A DNA stretch of 64,000 nt from Rubricella aquisinus (lineage in GTDB: Bacteria; Pseudomonadota; Alphaproteobacteria; Rhodobacterales; Rhodobacteraceae), in NCBI RefSeq assembly GCF_014199445.1, contig NZ_JACIJS010000005.1:275926-339925 (forward strand), given 5' to 3'. Below the pieces are notes generated by a model. It searched no databases, was not told the origin of the DNA, and saw only the letters and a program-made list of their open reading frames with translations. Of the stretch, positions 17,471-25,932 are shown piece by piece. The first letter of the stretch is position 1; each line of letters opens with the position of its first letter. The translations under genes and the position numbers were made by a program.

Positions 17471-20400
17471 TTACTGCGCCTCTTGGGGCCCTTCGCCACC
17501 GCCGATCAGCACACCGAACGGATCAAGGATCGTCGGGTCACCGAACGGTGCCGGATCGAACACGAAGTCCTCTTCCTCATCCCGGATCAGTTCCGAAGAG
17601 GACGAGTTCCGGGTGAAGATATCGACGGCCTCGCCGGAACCGGCAGTGTCGATGATCTCAAGGTCGAGCCCGGCAACATCCGTCCGATCGCGCGGGATAA
17701 CGTTGATCGCTTCGATCTTCGCACCGTAATCCTGCTCGATCCGCCGTGCCACATCACCGAAGCCGGTGGACGTGGATGCACTGTCAGAGATGAAGTAAAC
17801 CTTCGTCTGACGTGCCGCCGGGGAGTTTTCGAGGTAATCCGCGACTGCTTCAAGTGCGAGCGTGTAGTTGGACCCGCTGCCGAGCGGCACATCCATGCCC
17901 TCCAGCACCGTATCAATGAACGCATCGTCAGATTCGTAGTTGCCGAAATCCTTTACCGTCTCACCGAAACCGAAGATCTGAGACCGCACAATCGTGCCGC
18001 CACGCTCCTCGGGCGTCAGGCCCGTGATGTCGATCGGCGTACCGTTCGCGTCAACCTCACCCTGGTTGATGAAGCTGAAATCACGATCCGGGCTGAGCGC
18101 CGTGAACTCGTCAAAGGCAACGTCGCGGTTTTCGGACACAGATTGCGACATGCCGAAGGTGAAGCGGATCGCCCAGTCAACAAGCTGGTTTACACCATCT
18201 TGGTTACCGAAGATATCTGCCGTCCGACCGGTGAAGTTGTTCTGCGCCAGCATGGACACCGAGTTATCAATCACGAAGACCATGTTGATGATCTCTTCCT
18301 CAAGCGGGGAGACACTATCATCCATGCCATCAATCACGATGGTTGCCTGCGCCGTGTCGGTGCCGCCATTGCCATCCGACACCGTGTAGGTGAAGGAAAC
18401 CTGGTCGACTTCTCCCGTGTTCAAGTCCTGGAAGTTCTCACCCGGCTTAAAGGTGAATGTCCCGTCCGCACGAAGCGTCACGACACCCTCACGGCCCGTT
18501 CCCAGATCGGAGATGACGTTGATGTTAAGGCTGGTGTTCGCCGCCAAGCCATCAATGGTGAGCACGTCGGAAAGATCCTCGTCCTCATCGTTGAACAGCA
18601 CATTGCCAGAAACAGCGGAGTCCTCATCGGTCCGGTAATCCGGATCGTTCAGCGCGGTCGGCGGCTCGTTCACACCATCGACGTTGATCTCAAGTACAGC
18701 CGTTGAGGTGCCGCCATTGCCATCGGATATGGTGTATTCCACCGCGAAGGTTTCGGTTTCGCCTTCTGCGATACCAACCGTGTTGATCTGCGTGAAGGTG
18801 AACGAACCATCCGCATTGAGGGTGATATCCGCCACATAGAAGCCACCAGCAGGATCGGGCAGCAGCACGCGCTGGGTTTCACCCGGCACCTTGCCATTGC
18901 CAAAGCCGATCACAGTCAGTGCGTCATTCTCGGGATCAGTGTCGTTCGGCAGAACGTTGCCGGACACAGAGCCTTCGACGCCAACGGTCTTCTGACCGAC
19001 GGTGAACCCGTCATTCACAGCCGTCGGGCCGTCATTCGCACCCACGAAGGTGATCGTGACCGTTTCGGTCGCGGTGCCACCATTCCCGTCATCGGCGGTG
19101 TAGGTGAAGGTCACCGTGTCGGTGTCGCCATCGCTCATCGCGTTGAGGCCCGCACCCGGCACTGCCGTGTAGGAGCCATCCGCATTCACGGTGACAAGTG
19201 CCGTCGCGCCATTCGCCGTCGCCACAGTGACGGCAGAGCCGATGGCCGCGCCCAGCGATGTGGCGGTCACGGTCAGCGTGTCGCCATCCGCGTCGGCAGA
19301 GCCTGCCAGCACGTTGCCAACAGCGGTGGTGTCCTCATCCACGGTCTGAGCAATCGCAACCACTGTCGGCACATCGTTCGTGCCCGTGATCGTGATTTCA
19401 AGCGTGGAGGTGATCTGCGCACCATTGTTGTCGGTGATGGTGTAGGTCGTCAGGAACGAACCAGTTTCACCGGCAGCAAGCACTTCCGCATCCGCGATAA
19501 CCGCCGTGTAGGAGCCATCTGCCGCGAAGGTCACGGTGGCCGTCATGGCCGCGCCACGCTCGGACAGGCCGTTGACAACCACAGAGCCAGTCGCCACATC
19601 CGCGCCGTTTACGGACACAAGAGAGATCGTGTCGTTCTGATCCGGGTCAGAGTCGTTGTCGAGCAGGTTGCCGGACACAGACGGTGCGTCTTCGGTGGTG
19701 GTTGCGGTATCCGCAACAGCCACGGGGCCGTCATTCGTTCCCTGAATTTCGACCGTGACGGTGCCGTCACCAAAGCCGCCATTCCCGTCCGTGCCGGTCA
19801 CGGTGAAGGTGAGGCTGTCGGTGTCACCGACGCTCAGCTCATTCATCTGTGCACCCGGAACAACGGTGAAGCTGCCATCCGCGTTCACGGTGACTTCGAC
19901 CGTCCGGCCGCCATCGGTGGTCGCCGTTACGGTCTCCCCGATGTTGCCAAGGGAAGAGCCGGACAGGCTCACCATGTCGCCGTCGATATCGGACGCGCCA
20001 GCAAGCGCGTTGCCGGTCACGGCGGTGTCTTCGTCGGTGACAAAGCTGGTGTTGGCCAGAACCGGGCCATCATTCGCGCCGATAATCGTGATCGTCAGCA
20101 CGCCGCGATCGGTCCCGCCATTGCCATCGGAAATTCCGTAAGCCGTGGAAATCTCGACCGTTTCGCCTTCGGACAGCGTGTTGGCCGCCGGGATGTTCAG
20201 GGTGTAGTTGCCCTGCGCATCGAAAGAGAGCGTCCCCGTGATCGCCTTACCAGCGGAGGACACGCCAAGCACCGGCACATCAATCAAGCCGGGTGCAATC
20301 AGGCCGATATCGGTCAGGGTCAACACATCGCTGGTGTCCGGATCGGAGTCGTTTGCCAGCACGTTGCCGGTGAACGGGATGTCGTCCTCACCAATGGTGA

Positions 20401-22582
20401 CAAAATCGTCAATCGCGGTCGGGCCATCGTTCTCGCCTTCGAACACGATGACAACGGTGCCCTCATCGGACGCGCCGTTCCCGTCTTCTGCGGTGAAGGT
20501 GAAGGTCAGGCTGTCGGTTTCACCCACGGCGAGACCGTTCAGGTTGCCTTCGGGATCAACCGTGTAGCTGCCATCGGCATTCACGATCAGGCTGACGGCC
20601 ACGCCTGCGGCGGTGGTCGCCTGAAGCGTTGCGCCAACCGCACCAAGGGAGGTGGAGGACACGGTGATCGTGTCACCATCTTCATCCGTTGCACCCGCCA
20701 GCACGTTGCCGGACACGGCCACATCTTCGGGCGTGGTCACGGAGGTGTCCACGACGACCGGTGCTTCATTGTCGGACAGGCCTTCGATGGTGACGGTCAC
20801 TTCGCCAGTCTCAAAGATCGGCTCGACCACATCTTCACCAACGCTGTAGACCAGATCGTCAATCGCGCCGGAGCCCTTGAGCACAACAATCATGTGCGTG
20901 ACGTCTTCGCCGTTCAGCGCGACCTCGTTGATGGAATTGTCACGGCCACCGGGCACCCACTGGGAGCCGGTTTTCTGCCAGTTCTCATCATAAAAGCCGA
21001 TCCAGACGCCTTCTTCGTTGTCGATCAGCGTGAGGGAGGACACATCCGCCGGCTCGTCAAAGGTGAAGCGGATCTCGCCACCCTTTGCGTTGTCATCCGG
21101 GTTCCGGCTGTTGCCGTTCTCAGAGATGATCAGGATATTGTCCTGCGTGGACGTGCGCAGATCACGATCCCCACCCGTCGGGTTGTTGGAGTCGAAGATC
21201 ATCGCCTCGTTATGCTTGCGCGCCTTACCGTACCCTTTCACCGAGACGGACACGCCATCAAACTGATTGGTGATCACATCGCCGGCCTTCAGCTCGGTGC
21301 GGCTGGATGCACCATCATCGGCAAAGCCGTCGCTGTTGCCGCGCGTACCATTGCTGTTACCGCCGCCTTTACCGTTCGGGTTTTCACCAGCGTTGCCGAC
21401 GCCCTTATCATTGCCGGGGTTGCCATTGGCTGCGCCTTCGATCACGGCATCGGAGGTCTCAAAATCAATCGTCTTGGTGACTTTGTTCGACACAACCTGC
21501 TCACCGGCCACGATGGAATAGCTGAACTGGAGCTGATCCAGCTCACCTTCTGCCATGTCGTTTGCGTCCGGGCCGGGGGTGAAGGTATAGGAACCATCGG
21601 CCTGCACCAGGAGGGTGCCGGTGTAGCCGCCTTCGGTCACGACAGCCGTTTCCACACCAAACTCAACGGTCTGACCGTTGAAGGTGATGAAGGCGAGTTC
21701 GATATCGTCGCCATCCGCGTCAAACGCAGCGTCCAGCACGTTGCCGCTGATCGGCGTGTCTTCGTCAGTGACGACAGCGAGGTCATTTGCAACCGGCGCA
21801 TCATCCACACCGGTCACGGTGATGGAGATGGTGGAGGTTGCGGTGTTCCCTTGGGTGTTCTCAATCGTGTAGGTCAGCGTCACGGTTGCGGTTTCGCCTT
21901 CGGCAAGAGCCGCGAAATCGCCCGCATCGTCAAAGCTCACATTGCCGTCCGCGCTCACCAGAACGCGCCCGCCTTCCGGCAGGTCGATCCAGACGCCAAC
22001 CATCTCGGCAGAGCCGTCGATGGACTTCACGACGATCGCTTCGCCGTTGTTGGAGTCGTCATTCTCAAGGATGTTTGCAATCGGGGAGGCATCAATCTCA
22101 CCCACTGTCACCCCGAGGACATCGGCAACAGCAGTCGGATCCACGTCCACCGCACCGGCGCCAAGGCAGCCATAGTGCAGCGATCCACAATCATTGTAAT
22201 AGCAAAGCGCGGTGAGGGTCACGCCGGTCGCTGGGGTCCGACCATAGAAGGTGAAGTAGTCATCGCAGGAGCCGGAACCTTCTACCTCGATCAGGTAGTA
22301 GATTTTGCCGTCGCTGCCGCGCATGACGAAATACCCTTCCCAGTAGGCATTGCCCACATCGGTCCATTCGCCATTCTCGAAAACCTTGCCCGGCTGCCAA
22401 TCGGTGCCACGCTCGTTGCGGCCGCGATCCCCCGCGAGGCCAGCATCGTTGTCGTACACATAAATCTCAGCGGTGGCGCCGGAATAGGTGAAGCTGTCAC
22501 CCACGCCGAAATTGCCGTCGGCGGCAATCGCGTCTTCATTGATCGCGGAGAAACTCTTCCAGCTGTACTTGCTGCGTCCCAT
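17471..22582 (-). CDS. Giant VCBS/cadherin-like repeat protein with VWA domain
   Basis: A 1703-residue acidic protein, probably a secreted or surface adhesin. The first 145 residues form a cysteine-containing domain (Cys106, 127, 132, 139). Residues about 150-1425 carry nine related units with the motif EDxxxxGNVLxxxxDxDxD, typical of calcium-binding VCBS/cadherin-like repeats. These are interrupted by a Gly/Asn-rich linker and an extra beta-rich domain near DNA 20870-21440. A von Willebrand A domain follows (about 1431-1660) with a complete MIDAS D1439-x-S1441-x-S1443. No Sec signal is seen, which fits type I secretion, but RTX nonapeptides and adjacent transporter genes are absent. The start MGRSKY at 22582 has GAGGA upstream; a longer frame reaches 22627. 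Confidence 0.85.
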   Translation of the reverse strand: MGRSKYSWKSFSAINEDAIAADGNFGVGDSFTYSGATAEIYVYDNDAGLAGDRGRNERGTDWQPGKVFENGEWTDVGNAYWEGYFVMRGSDGKIYYLIEVEGSGSCDDYFTFYGRTPATGVTLTALCYYNDCGSLHYGCLGAGAVDVDPTAVADVLGVTVGEIDASPIANILENDDSNNGEAIVVKSIDGSAEMVGVWIDLPEGGRVLVSADGNVSFDDAGDFAALAEGETATVTLTYTIENTQGNTATSTISITVTGVDDAPVANDLAVVTDEDTPISGNVLDAAFDADGDDIELAFITFNGQTVEFGVETAVVTEGGYTGTLLVQADGSYTFTPGPDANDMAEGELDQLQFSYSIVAGEQVVSNKVTKTIDFETSDAVIEGAANGNPGNDKGVGNAGENPNGKGGGNSNGTRGNSDGFADDGASSRTELKAGDVITNQFDGVSVSVKGYGKARKHNEAMIFDSNNPTGGDRDLRTSTQDNILIISENGNSRNPDDNAKGGEIRFTFDEPADVSSLTLIDNEEGVWIGFYDENWQKTGSQWVPGGRDNSINEVALNGEDVTHMIVVLKGSGAIDDLVYSVGEDVVEPIFETGEVTVTIEGLSDNEAPVVVDTSVTTPEDVAVSGNVLAGATDEDGDTITVSSTSLGAVGATLQATTAAGVAVSLIVNADGSYTVDPEGNLNGLAVGETDSLTFTFTAEDGNGASDEGTVVIVFEGENDGPTAIDDFVTIGEDDIPFTGNVLANDSDPDTSDVLTLTDIGLIAPGLIDVPVLGVSSAGKAITGTLSFDAQGNYTLNIPAANTLSEGETVEISTAYGISDGNGGTDRGVLTITIIGANDGPVLANTSFVTDEDTAVTGNALAGASDIDGDMVSLSGSSLGNIGETVTATTDGGRTVEVTVNADGSFTVVPGAQMNELSVGDTDSLTFTVTGTDGNGGFGDGTVTVEIQGTNDGPVAVADTATTTEDAPSVSGNLLDNDSDPDQNDTISLVSVNGADVATGSVVVNGLSERGAAMTATVTFAADGSYTAVIADAEVLAAGETGSFLTTYTITDNNGAQITSTLEITITGTNDVPTVVAIAQTVDEDTTAVGNVLAGSADADGDTLTVTATSLGAAIGSAVTVATANGATALVTVNADGSYTAVPGAGLNAMSDGDTDTVTFTYTADDGNGGTATETVTITFVGANDGPTAVNDGFTVGQKTVGVEGSVSGNVLPNDTDPENDALTVIGFGNGKVPGETQRVLLPDPAGGFYVADITLNADGSFTFTQINTVGIAEGETETFAVEYTISDGNGGTSTAVLEINVDGVNEPPTALNDPDYRTDEDSAVSGNVLFNDEDEDLSDVLTIDGLAANTSLNINVISDLGTGREGVVTLRADGTFTFKPGENFQDLNTGEVDQVSFTYTVSDGNGGTDTAQATIVIDGMDDSVSPLEEEIINMVFVIDNSVSMLAQNNFTGRTADIFGNQDGVNQLVDWAIRFTFGMSQSVSENRDVAFDEFTALSPDRDFSFINQGEVDANGTPIDITGLTPEERGGTIVRSQIFGFGETVKDFGNYESDDAFIDTVLEGMDVPLGSGSNYTLALEAVADYLENSPAARQTKVYFISDSASTSTGFGDVARRIEQDYGAKIEAINVIPRDRTDVAGLDLEIIDTAGSGEAVDIFTRNSSSSELIRDEEEDFVFDPAPFGDPTILDPFGVLIGGGEGPQEAQ
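18310..22135 (-). repeat. Tandem VCBS/cadherin-like repeat region (protein-level)
   Basis: Nine units of roughly 100-150 codons, recognisable by GNVL (variants GNAL, GNLL, ANIL) followed by an aspartate-rich turn and, about 50 residues later, VNADGSYT-like strands. The units differ at many DNA positions, so this is an old repeat array rather than a recent DNA expansion. The last unit before the VWA domain has YRTDEDSAVSGNVLFND. Confidence 0.8.
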
Positions 22583-22910
22583 GATCTCACATTCCTCGTT
22601 TGGCCCATTACGGGCTGTCCCCTTCAAACTGGAGCGTCACTCATTGCGCCTACCAGCCGATCGAATGCGAAGCCCCCACCTGCACGCGATCTAGTTAGCC
22701 AATGAAATAAGGCATCCCGCCTGAACTTCATAGCGTTTTGGTAGGAGCAGATTCGGGCGGGATTGGGGCGGAACAGCGTCCAATTCTGGCAATTCGGGCG
22801 GCTAACGTGAATTCCAGCAACCACAGGTTGCAATGCCGCCGCGTCACCAAAAAAAAGCCCGCCCCTGATCGCGTCAGGGGCGAGCGTTGTGAATTTACAA
22901 CAATTTCACA
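22583..22910. other. Intergenic region upstream of the VCBS gene
   Basis: This 328-base stretch holds the ribosome site and presumably the promoter of the giant repeat protein, and at its right end the terminator of the nucleotidase gene (22849-22882). A direct pair of similar segments, AATTCTGGCAATTCG and GTGAATTCCAGCAA, lies around 22780-22820 with partial inverted symmetry. No gene or known RNA is recognised. Confidence 0.5.
22849..22882 (-). terminator. Rho-independent terminator of the 5'-nucleotidase gene
   Basis: CGCCCCTGA (22860-22868) and TCAGGGGCG (22874-22882) form a perfect 9-bp stem with a 5-base loop. On the minus strand it is followed by eight T residues (22856-22849). It lies 29 bases after the stop of the nucleotidase gene. 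Confidence 0.95.
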
Positions 22911-24500
22911 TCAATTTTGGGAAATACGCCCATCGGTGTAGGGCGTGTAGGTTCCACTCGCCTCAAGGTAGTCTGCGACCACCTGCTCAAGGCCCGGGCC
23001 AAAGTCATAGGCATTGATCGCCTGATCCCGGAACATGGCGTAGCCATCGCCACCGTTTCGCATGTAATTGTTTGAAACGACGCCATAAATTGCGTCCTCA
23101 TCAATCGCGGTCCAGCCAGAATCGCCCATCACTTCGACCGAGACGATTCTCGACCCCGGCGCAGCGGCGGCATCCCAGACGAAGCGCAGGCCAGACACCT
23201 GCGGGAACCGGCCCGCGCCATCCTCGACGCGACTCACCCCGTTCTCCAGCGCCGCAATCACGGCAGAGCCGGGCAGTTGGAAGGTCGCCAGCGTGTTCTG
23301 GAATGGCAGCACGGTGAGCACTTCACCCATCAGGATTTGCCCCTCATCAATGGAGGCACGCAGGCCGCCACCGTTTTGGATCGCGATGGAAATACCCTGA
23401 TCCTTCACCCGCTCCAGCATGGCATCAGCAACAAGATTGCCCATGGCGCATTCCATCGCCCGGCACACGCTGCGATCCCCTTCGATCGCTGCCGAAGTCA
23501 TTGAAACAGGCTGGTTTTTCAGCTCCTCAATCGGGGCCGCCATTTCCGCGACGCGCGCGCTGATCGCCGGGTCGGGAACGACCGACGCGTCAAGCAGGAT
23601 CGTGTCGCCATAGGCGTCTTTCACCTCGCCCGCATCGTCGAATTCCAGTGTCAACTCGCCGACGAATTTGGAATACGCATAGGCCTGCACGATGGGCACA
23701 AGCTCCCCATTCGGGCCAGACGCCCAATAGGGATAGGCCACGTCCGCATCCGGCGAACGCCCGAACCACGTGTGCGAATGCCCACCGACAATCGCATCAA
23801 TGCCGGACACGTTTTGCGCAATTTCCAGATCCTTGGCAAAGCCCACATGGGTGACGGCGATGATCTTGTCGATGCCCTGCGCGGTCAGTTCTTCAACCTG
23901 CTGCTGAAGGCTCTCGATCTCGTCGGAGAACACGACACGCGGGCCGGGGCTGGAGGTTTCCACCGTATCGGTGGCCAGCGCTGTGACGATACCCACCTGC
24001 TCCCCACCGACGCTGAGGACGGCAGTGCGCCCGACCTTCCCGTTCAGCTCGGGATCTTGCGACACGCTGAGGTTACCGGACAGAACCGGGAAAGACACCG
24101 CGTCGATGAACCGGCCAAGTGCTGCGGGGCCATCGTCGAATTCGTGGTTGCCGACCGCCATCGCGTCATAGCCGATCGCTTCCATAAACTCGGCTGCCGC
24201 CGCCCCCTTATAGGTGGTGTAGAACAGCGAGCCCTGGAACGGATCACCCGCATCGAGCACGAGGATATTGTCATGCTCGGCGCGCAGTTGATCGACCATC
24301 GTCTTGATCCGTGCGGCCCCGCCAAAGCATTTGCCTTCCGCGTCATCCTCGGCATTACAGGTGCTGTCGAAGCGGTTGATCGGCTCTATCCGGCTGTGAA
24401 CGTCATTCGTATGCGCAATGACGAGGGTAAAGTCGGCCAGCGCCGCCCCTCCCATCATCGTCAACGCGGTCGTTGCCGCCAAAAGGCTGGATGCTCTCAT
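22911..24500 (-). CDS. Periplasmic bifunctional metallophosphatase/5'-nucleotidase
   Basis: A 529-residue UshA/CpdB-family enzyme that removes phosphate from nucleotides in the periplasm. A signal peptide ends near Ala-Leu-Ala22. The metallophosphoesterase motifs follow in order: HTNDVHS, DAGDPFQGS, GNHEFDDG and GGHSHTWFG. The C-terminal 5'-nucleotidase domain shows the substrate-binding blocks IQNGGGLRASIDEG and VVSNNYMRNGGDGYAMF. Length is normal. It stands alone with its own terminator. No PHO-box-like pair was found upstream, so control by phosphate is not shown. Confidence 0.95.
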   Translation of the reverse strand: MRASSLLAATTALTMMGGAALADFTLVIAHTNDVHSRIEPINRFDSTCNAEDDAEGKCFGGAARIKTMVDQLRAEHDNILVLDAGDPFQGSLFYTTYKGAAAAEFMEAIGYDAMAVGNHEFDDGPAALGRFIDAVSFPVLSGNLSVSQDPELNGKVGRTAVLSVGGEQVGIVTALATDTVETSSPGPRVVFSDEIESLQQQVEELTAQGIDKIIAVTHVGFAKDLEIAQNVSGIDAIVGGHSHTWFGRSPDADVAYPYWASGPNGELVPIVQAYAYSKFVGELTLEFDDAGEVKDAYGDTILLDASVVPDPAISARVAEMAAPIEELKNQPVSMTSAAIEGDRSVCRAMECAMGNLVADAMLERVKDQGISIAIQNGGGLRASIDEGQILMGEVLTVLPFQNTLATFQLPGSAVIAALENGVSRVEDGAGRFPQVSGLRFVWDAAAAPGSRIVSVEVMGDSGWTAIDEDAIYGVVSNNYMRNGGDGYAMFRDQAINAYDFGPGLEQVVADYLEASGTYTPYTDGRISQN

Positions 24501-24795
24501 CAGATTGTCTCCTTGAAGGTGTTGGACTGTGCCGGATGCTGAGACCCAAAGCGATTCAAGTCAACGCGGACGCGACGTAGCCGTCGCAAAAAGGCCACGC
24601 CGCACATCGATCACTTTCACGCATAATTTACGCCTCAAAGTATTGACCAGATCATTTCACCATGAAACCGTGGCAACGGCATAAATGTTTAGCGCCTCCA
24701 AATCATTGGCGCACCGAGAGGGTTGGCTTGTTGAAGTGTTCTCCCAGACTAAGTCGGACGAAATAAATAGATTTCTAATATAGGTAATCTTTCAG
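24501..24795. other. Intergenic, AT-richer stretch
   Basis: This region of 295 bases separates divergent genes. From about 24600 the base composition falls well below the rest of the window (for example AAATAAATAGATTTCTAATA near 24760). It must hold promoters for both flanking genes, but no convincing -35/-10 pair was recognised. The AT-richness continues through the lipoprotein gene and its decayed copy and suggests acquired DNA. Confidence 0.4.
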
Positions 24796-25251
24796 ATGTT
24801 TAAATTACACGCACCTAGGTATATTTTAGCAGCTCTTGGGATTGGCATACTCTCAGCCTGTGCAACAAGTGATGTTTCCGGGACCGCACAGATTGATGAA
24901 ACCTTCTCCGTTAACACGCTTGGTTGGGGCGGGGATGACGGCGCAGCGATATTCACAAAAGCACAACCCACCGCCGACGGAATGACCCTACTCTGCGCTG
25001 CGGCACGCTACACGCCTGGAGCCAACAACGGGCGTGTTACCAAAGAGTTCCTCGCGAAGACCAGTTTGCAAACAGAAGATGGCGGCGTGATCACACCGAA
25101 CTTGAGTTTCGCCTCAATCCGCTCGGTGTCCAATCCAAACTCAGTCAGTGGGCGGGCTGCGCATTGCACAAATCTAGAGGTGGAATGGCAACCAGAGTTC
25201 GGCAATGAGCATGAAATCGTTCTCATAGGTGGCAACCGTGTCCGTTTCTGA
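24796..25251 (+). CDS. Putative lipoprotein (unknown family)
   Basis: A 151-residue protein with a type II signal sequence (basic MFKLHAPR, hydrophobic core, lipobox LSAC with Cys22). The mature part is a small beta-rich-looking domain with two cysteines (LLCAAA and AHCTNL), probably disulfide-linked. The family is not recognised. Base composition is lower in GC than neighbours and codon use differs. A second, decayed copy of the same gene follows at 25382, so the pair arose by tandem duplication. No strong ribosome site is visible. Confidence 0.65.
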   Translation: MFKLHAPRYILAALGIGILSACATSDVSGTAQIDETFSVNTLGWGGDDGAAIFTKAQPTADGMTLLCAAARYTPGANNGRVTKEFLAKTSLQTEDGGVITPNLSFASIRSVSNPNSVSGRAAHCTNLEVEWQPEFGNEHEIVLIGGNRVRF

Positions 25252-25381
25252 TGCGGCCAGCGGACCACCCTCTTGGCAGACATCAAATCCACGCGCCGCC
25301 TTCTCGCAAACGCACAATGCACCCAACGAAATGGGACGGGACCTCAACCAACACCCAAACAAAAATGAAAAGTAGTTCGAG

Positions 25382-25816
25382 ATGAGGATGAAAACACTTG
25401 CCGCGGCAATGCCTATGGCAGCCTGTGACACGGTCGAGTCGACCTGATCCGAGCCCATCACCGATGCCCATAATGTGCCGCCAATCAGATGGGGAGACGG
25501 CGTCAGAACCGTCGTTTTCACCAAGACGCGGAGGGACGAAGCCAACATGACTGAGCTTTGCATCGCGACGTTTCATTCACCCGGTAACATCGTCGGTCGG
25601 TTCTCGTGCGAGTTGCTGGTGCGCAGCGACCTGCAGACAATAGATGATCAGGAGATTACGAAGAACATCGGTTTCTCTCCTCTAACCTCCCAAGCGGACC
25701 CGGAGCGCCCCTCTGATCAATTTGCCGATTGCTTTCTGCTCGATACACGATGGGACAACGCATTCGCTGGTAAGCCTCGGGGCGTCGTGCGCGGTGGACG
25801 GGGTTTCCAACTCTAA
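25382..25816 (+). pseudogene. Decayed tandem copy of the lipoprotein gene (in-frame stop)
   Basis: An ATG at 25382 opens MRMKTLAAAMPMAACDTVE, a short lipoprotein signal with lipobox MAAC. It is cut by TGA at 25445-25447. The same frame then continues to 25816 and aligns with the preceding lipoprotein: WGDGVRTVVFTK matches GGDDGAAIFTK, MTELCIA matches MTLLCAA, and shared are SPG/TPG, SDLQT/TSLQT, the second cysteine and a final GG(R/N)xFQL/RVRF. So one premature stop separates the signal peptide from an otherwise intact domain. It could be a pseudogene, a sequencing error, or a pair of very short genes; the first is most likely. Confidence 0.65.
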
Positions 25817-25833
25817 CCTATTGAATTCTCTGG

Positions 25834-25861
25834 CAGGCGCTTGACCTGCAAAAAGCGCCTG
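25834..25861. repeat. Hairpin upstream of the aminotransferase gene
   Basis: CAGGCGCTT (25834-25842) and AAGCGCCTG (25853-25861) form a perfect 9-bp stem with a 10-base loop. A second small one, TGCACC/GGTGCA, follows near 25893-25907. They may terminate leftward genes or shape the leader of the aminotransferase message. No known riboswitch was recognised. Confidence 0.35.
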
Positions 25862-25932
25862 TCGCCCCCCTTGCCAAGCCGGGTCATATGGATGCACCGT
25901 GGGTGCAATTTGTACCCTAGGGGAGAGCCACG

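Noticed and set aside
18310..22135. Regular repeat spacing that might suggest a CRISPR or satellite array
   Set aside because: The repetition is at protein level with divergent DNA; no identical direct repeats with unique spacers.
20894..22705. A 603-codon open frame on the plus strand
   Set aside because: Antisense to the VCBS repeats; it mirrors the repetitive coding sequence and has no family resemblance.
25475..25816. An independent 113-codon gene starting at GTG 25475
   Set aside because: Its sequence aligns with the C-terminal part of the preceding lipoprotein and a matching signal peptide lies upstream in the same frame, so a broken copy explains it better.
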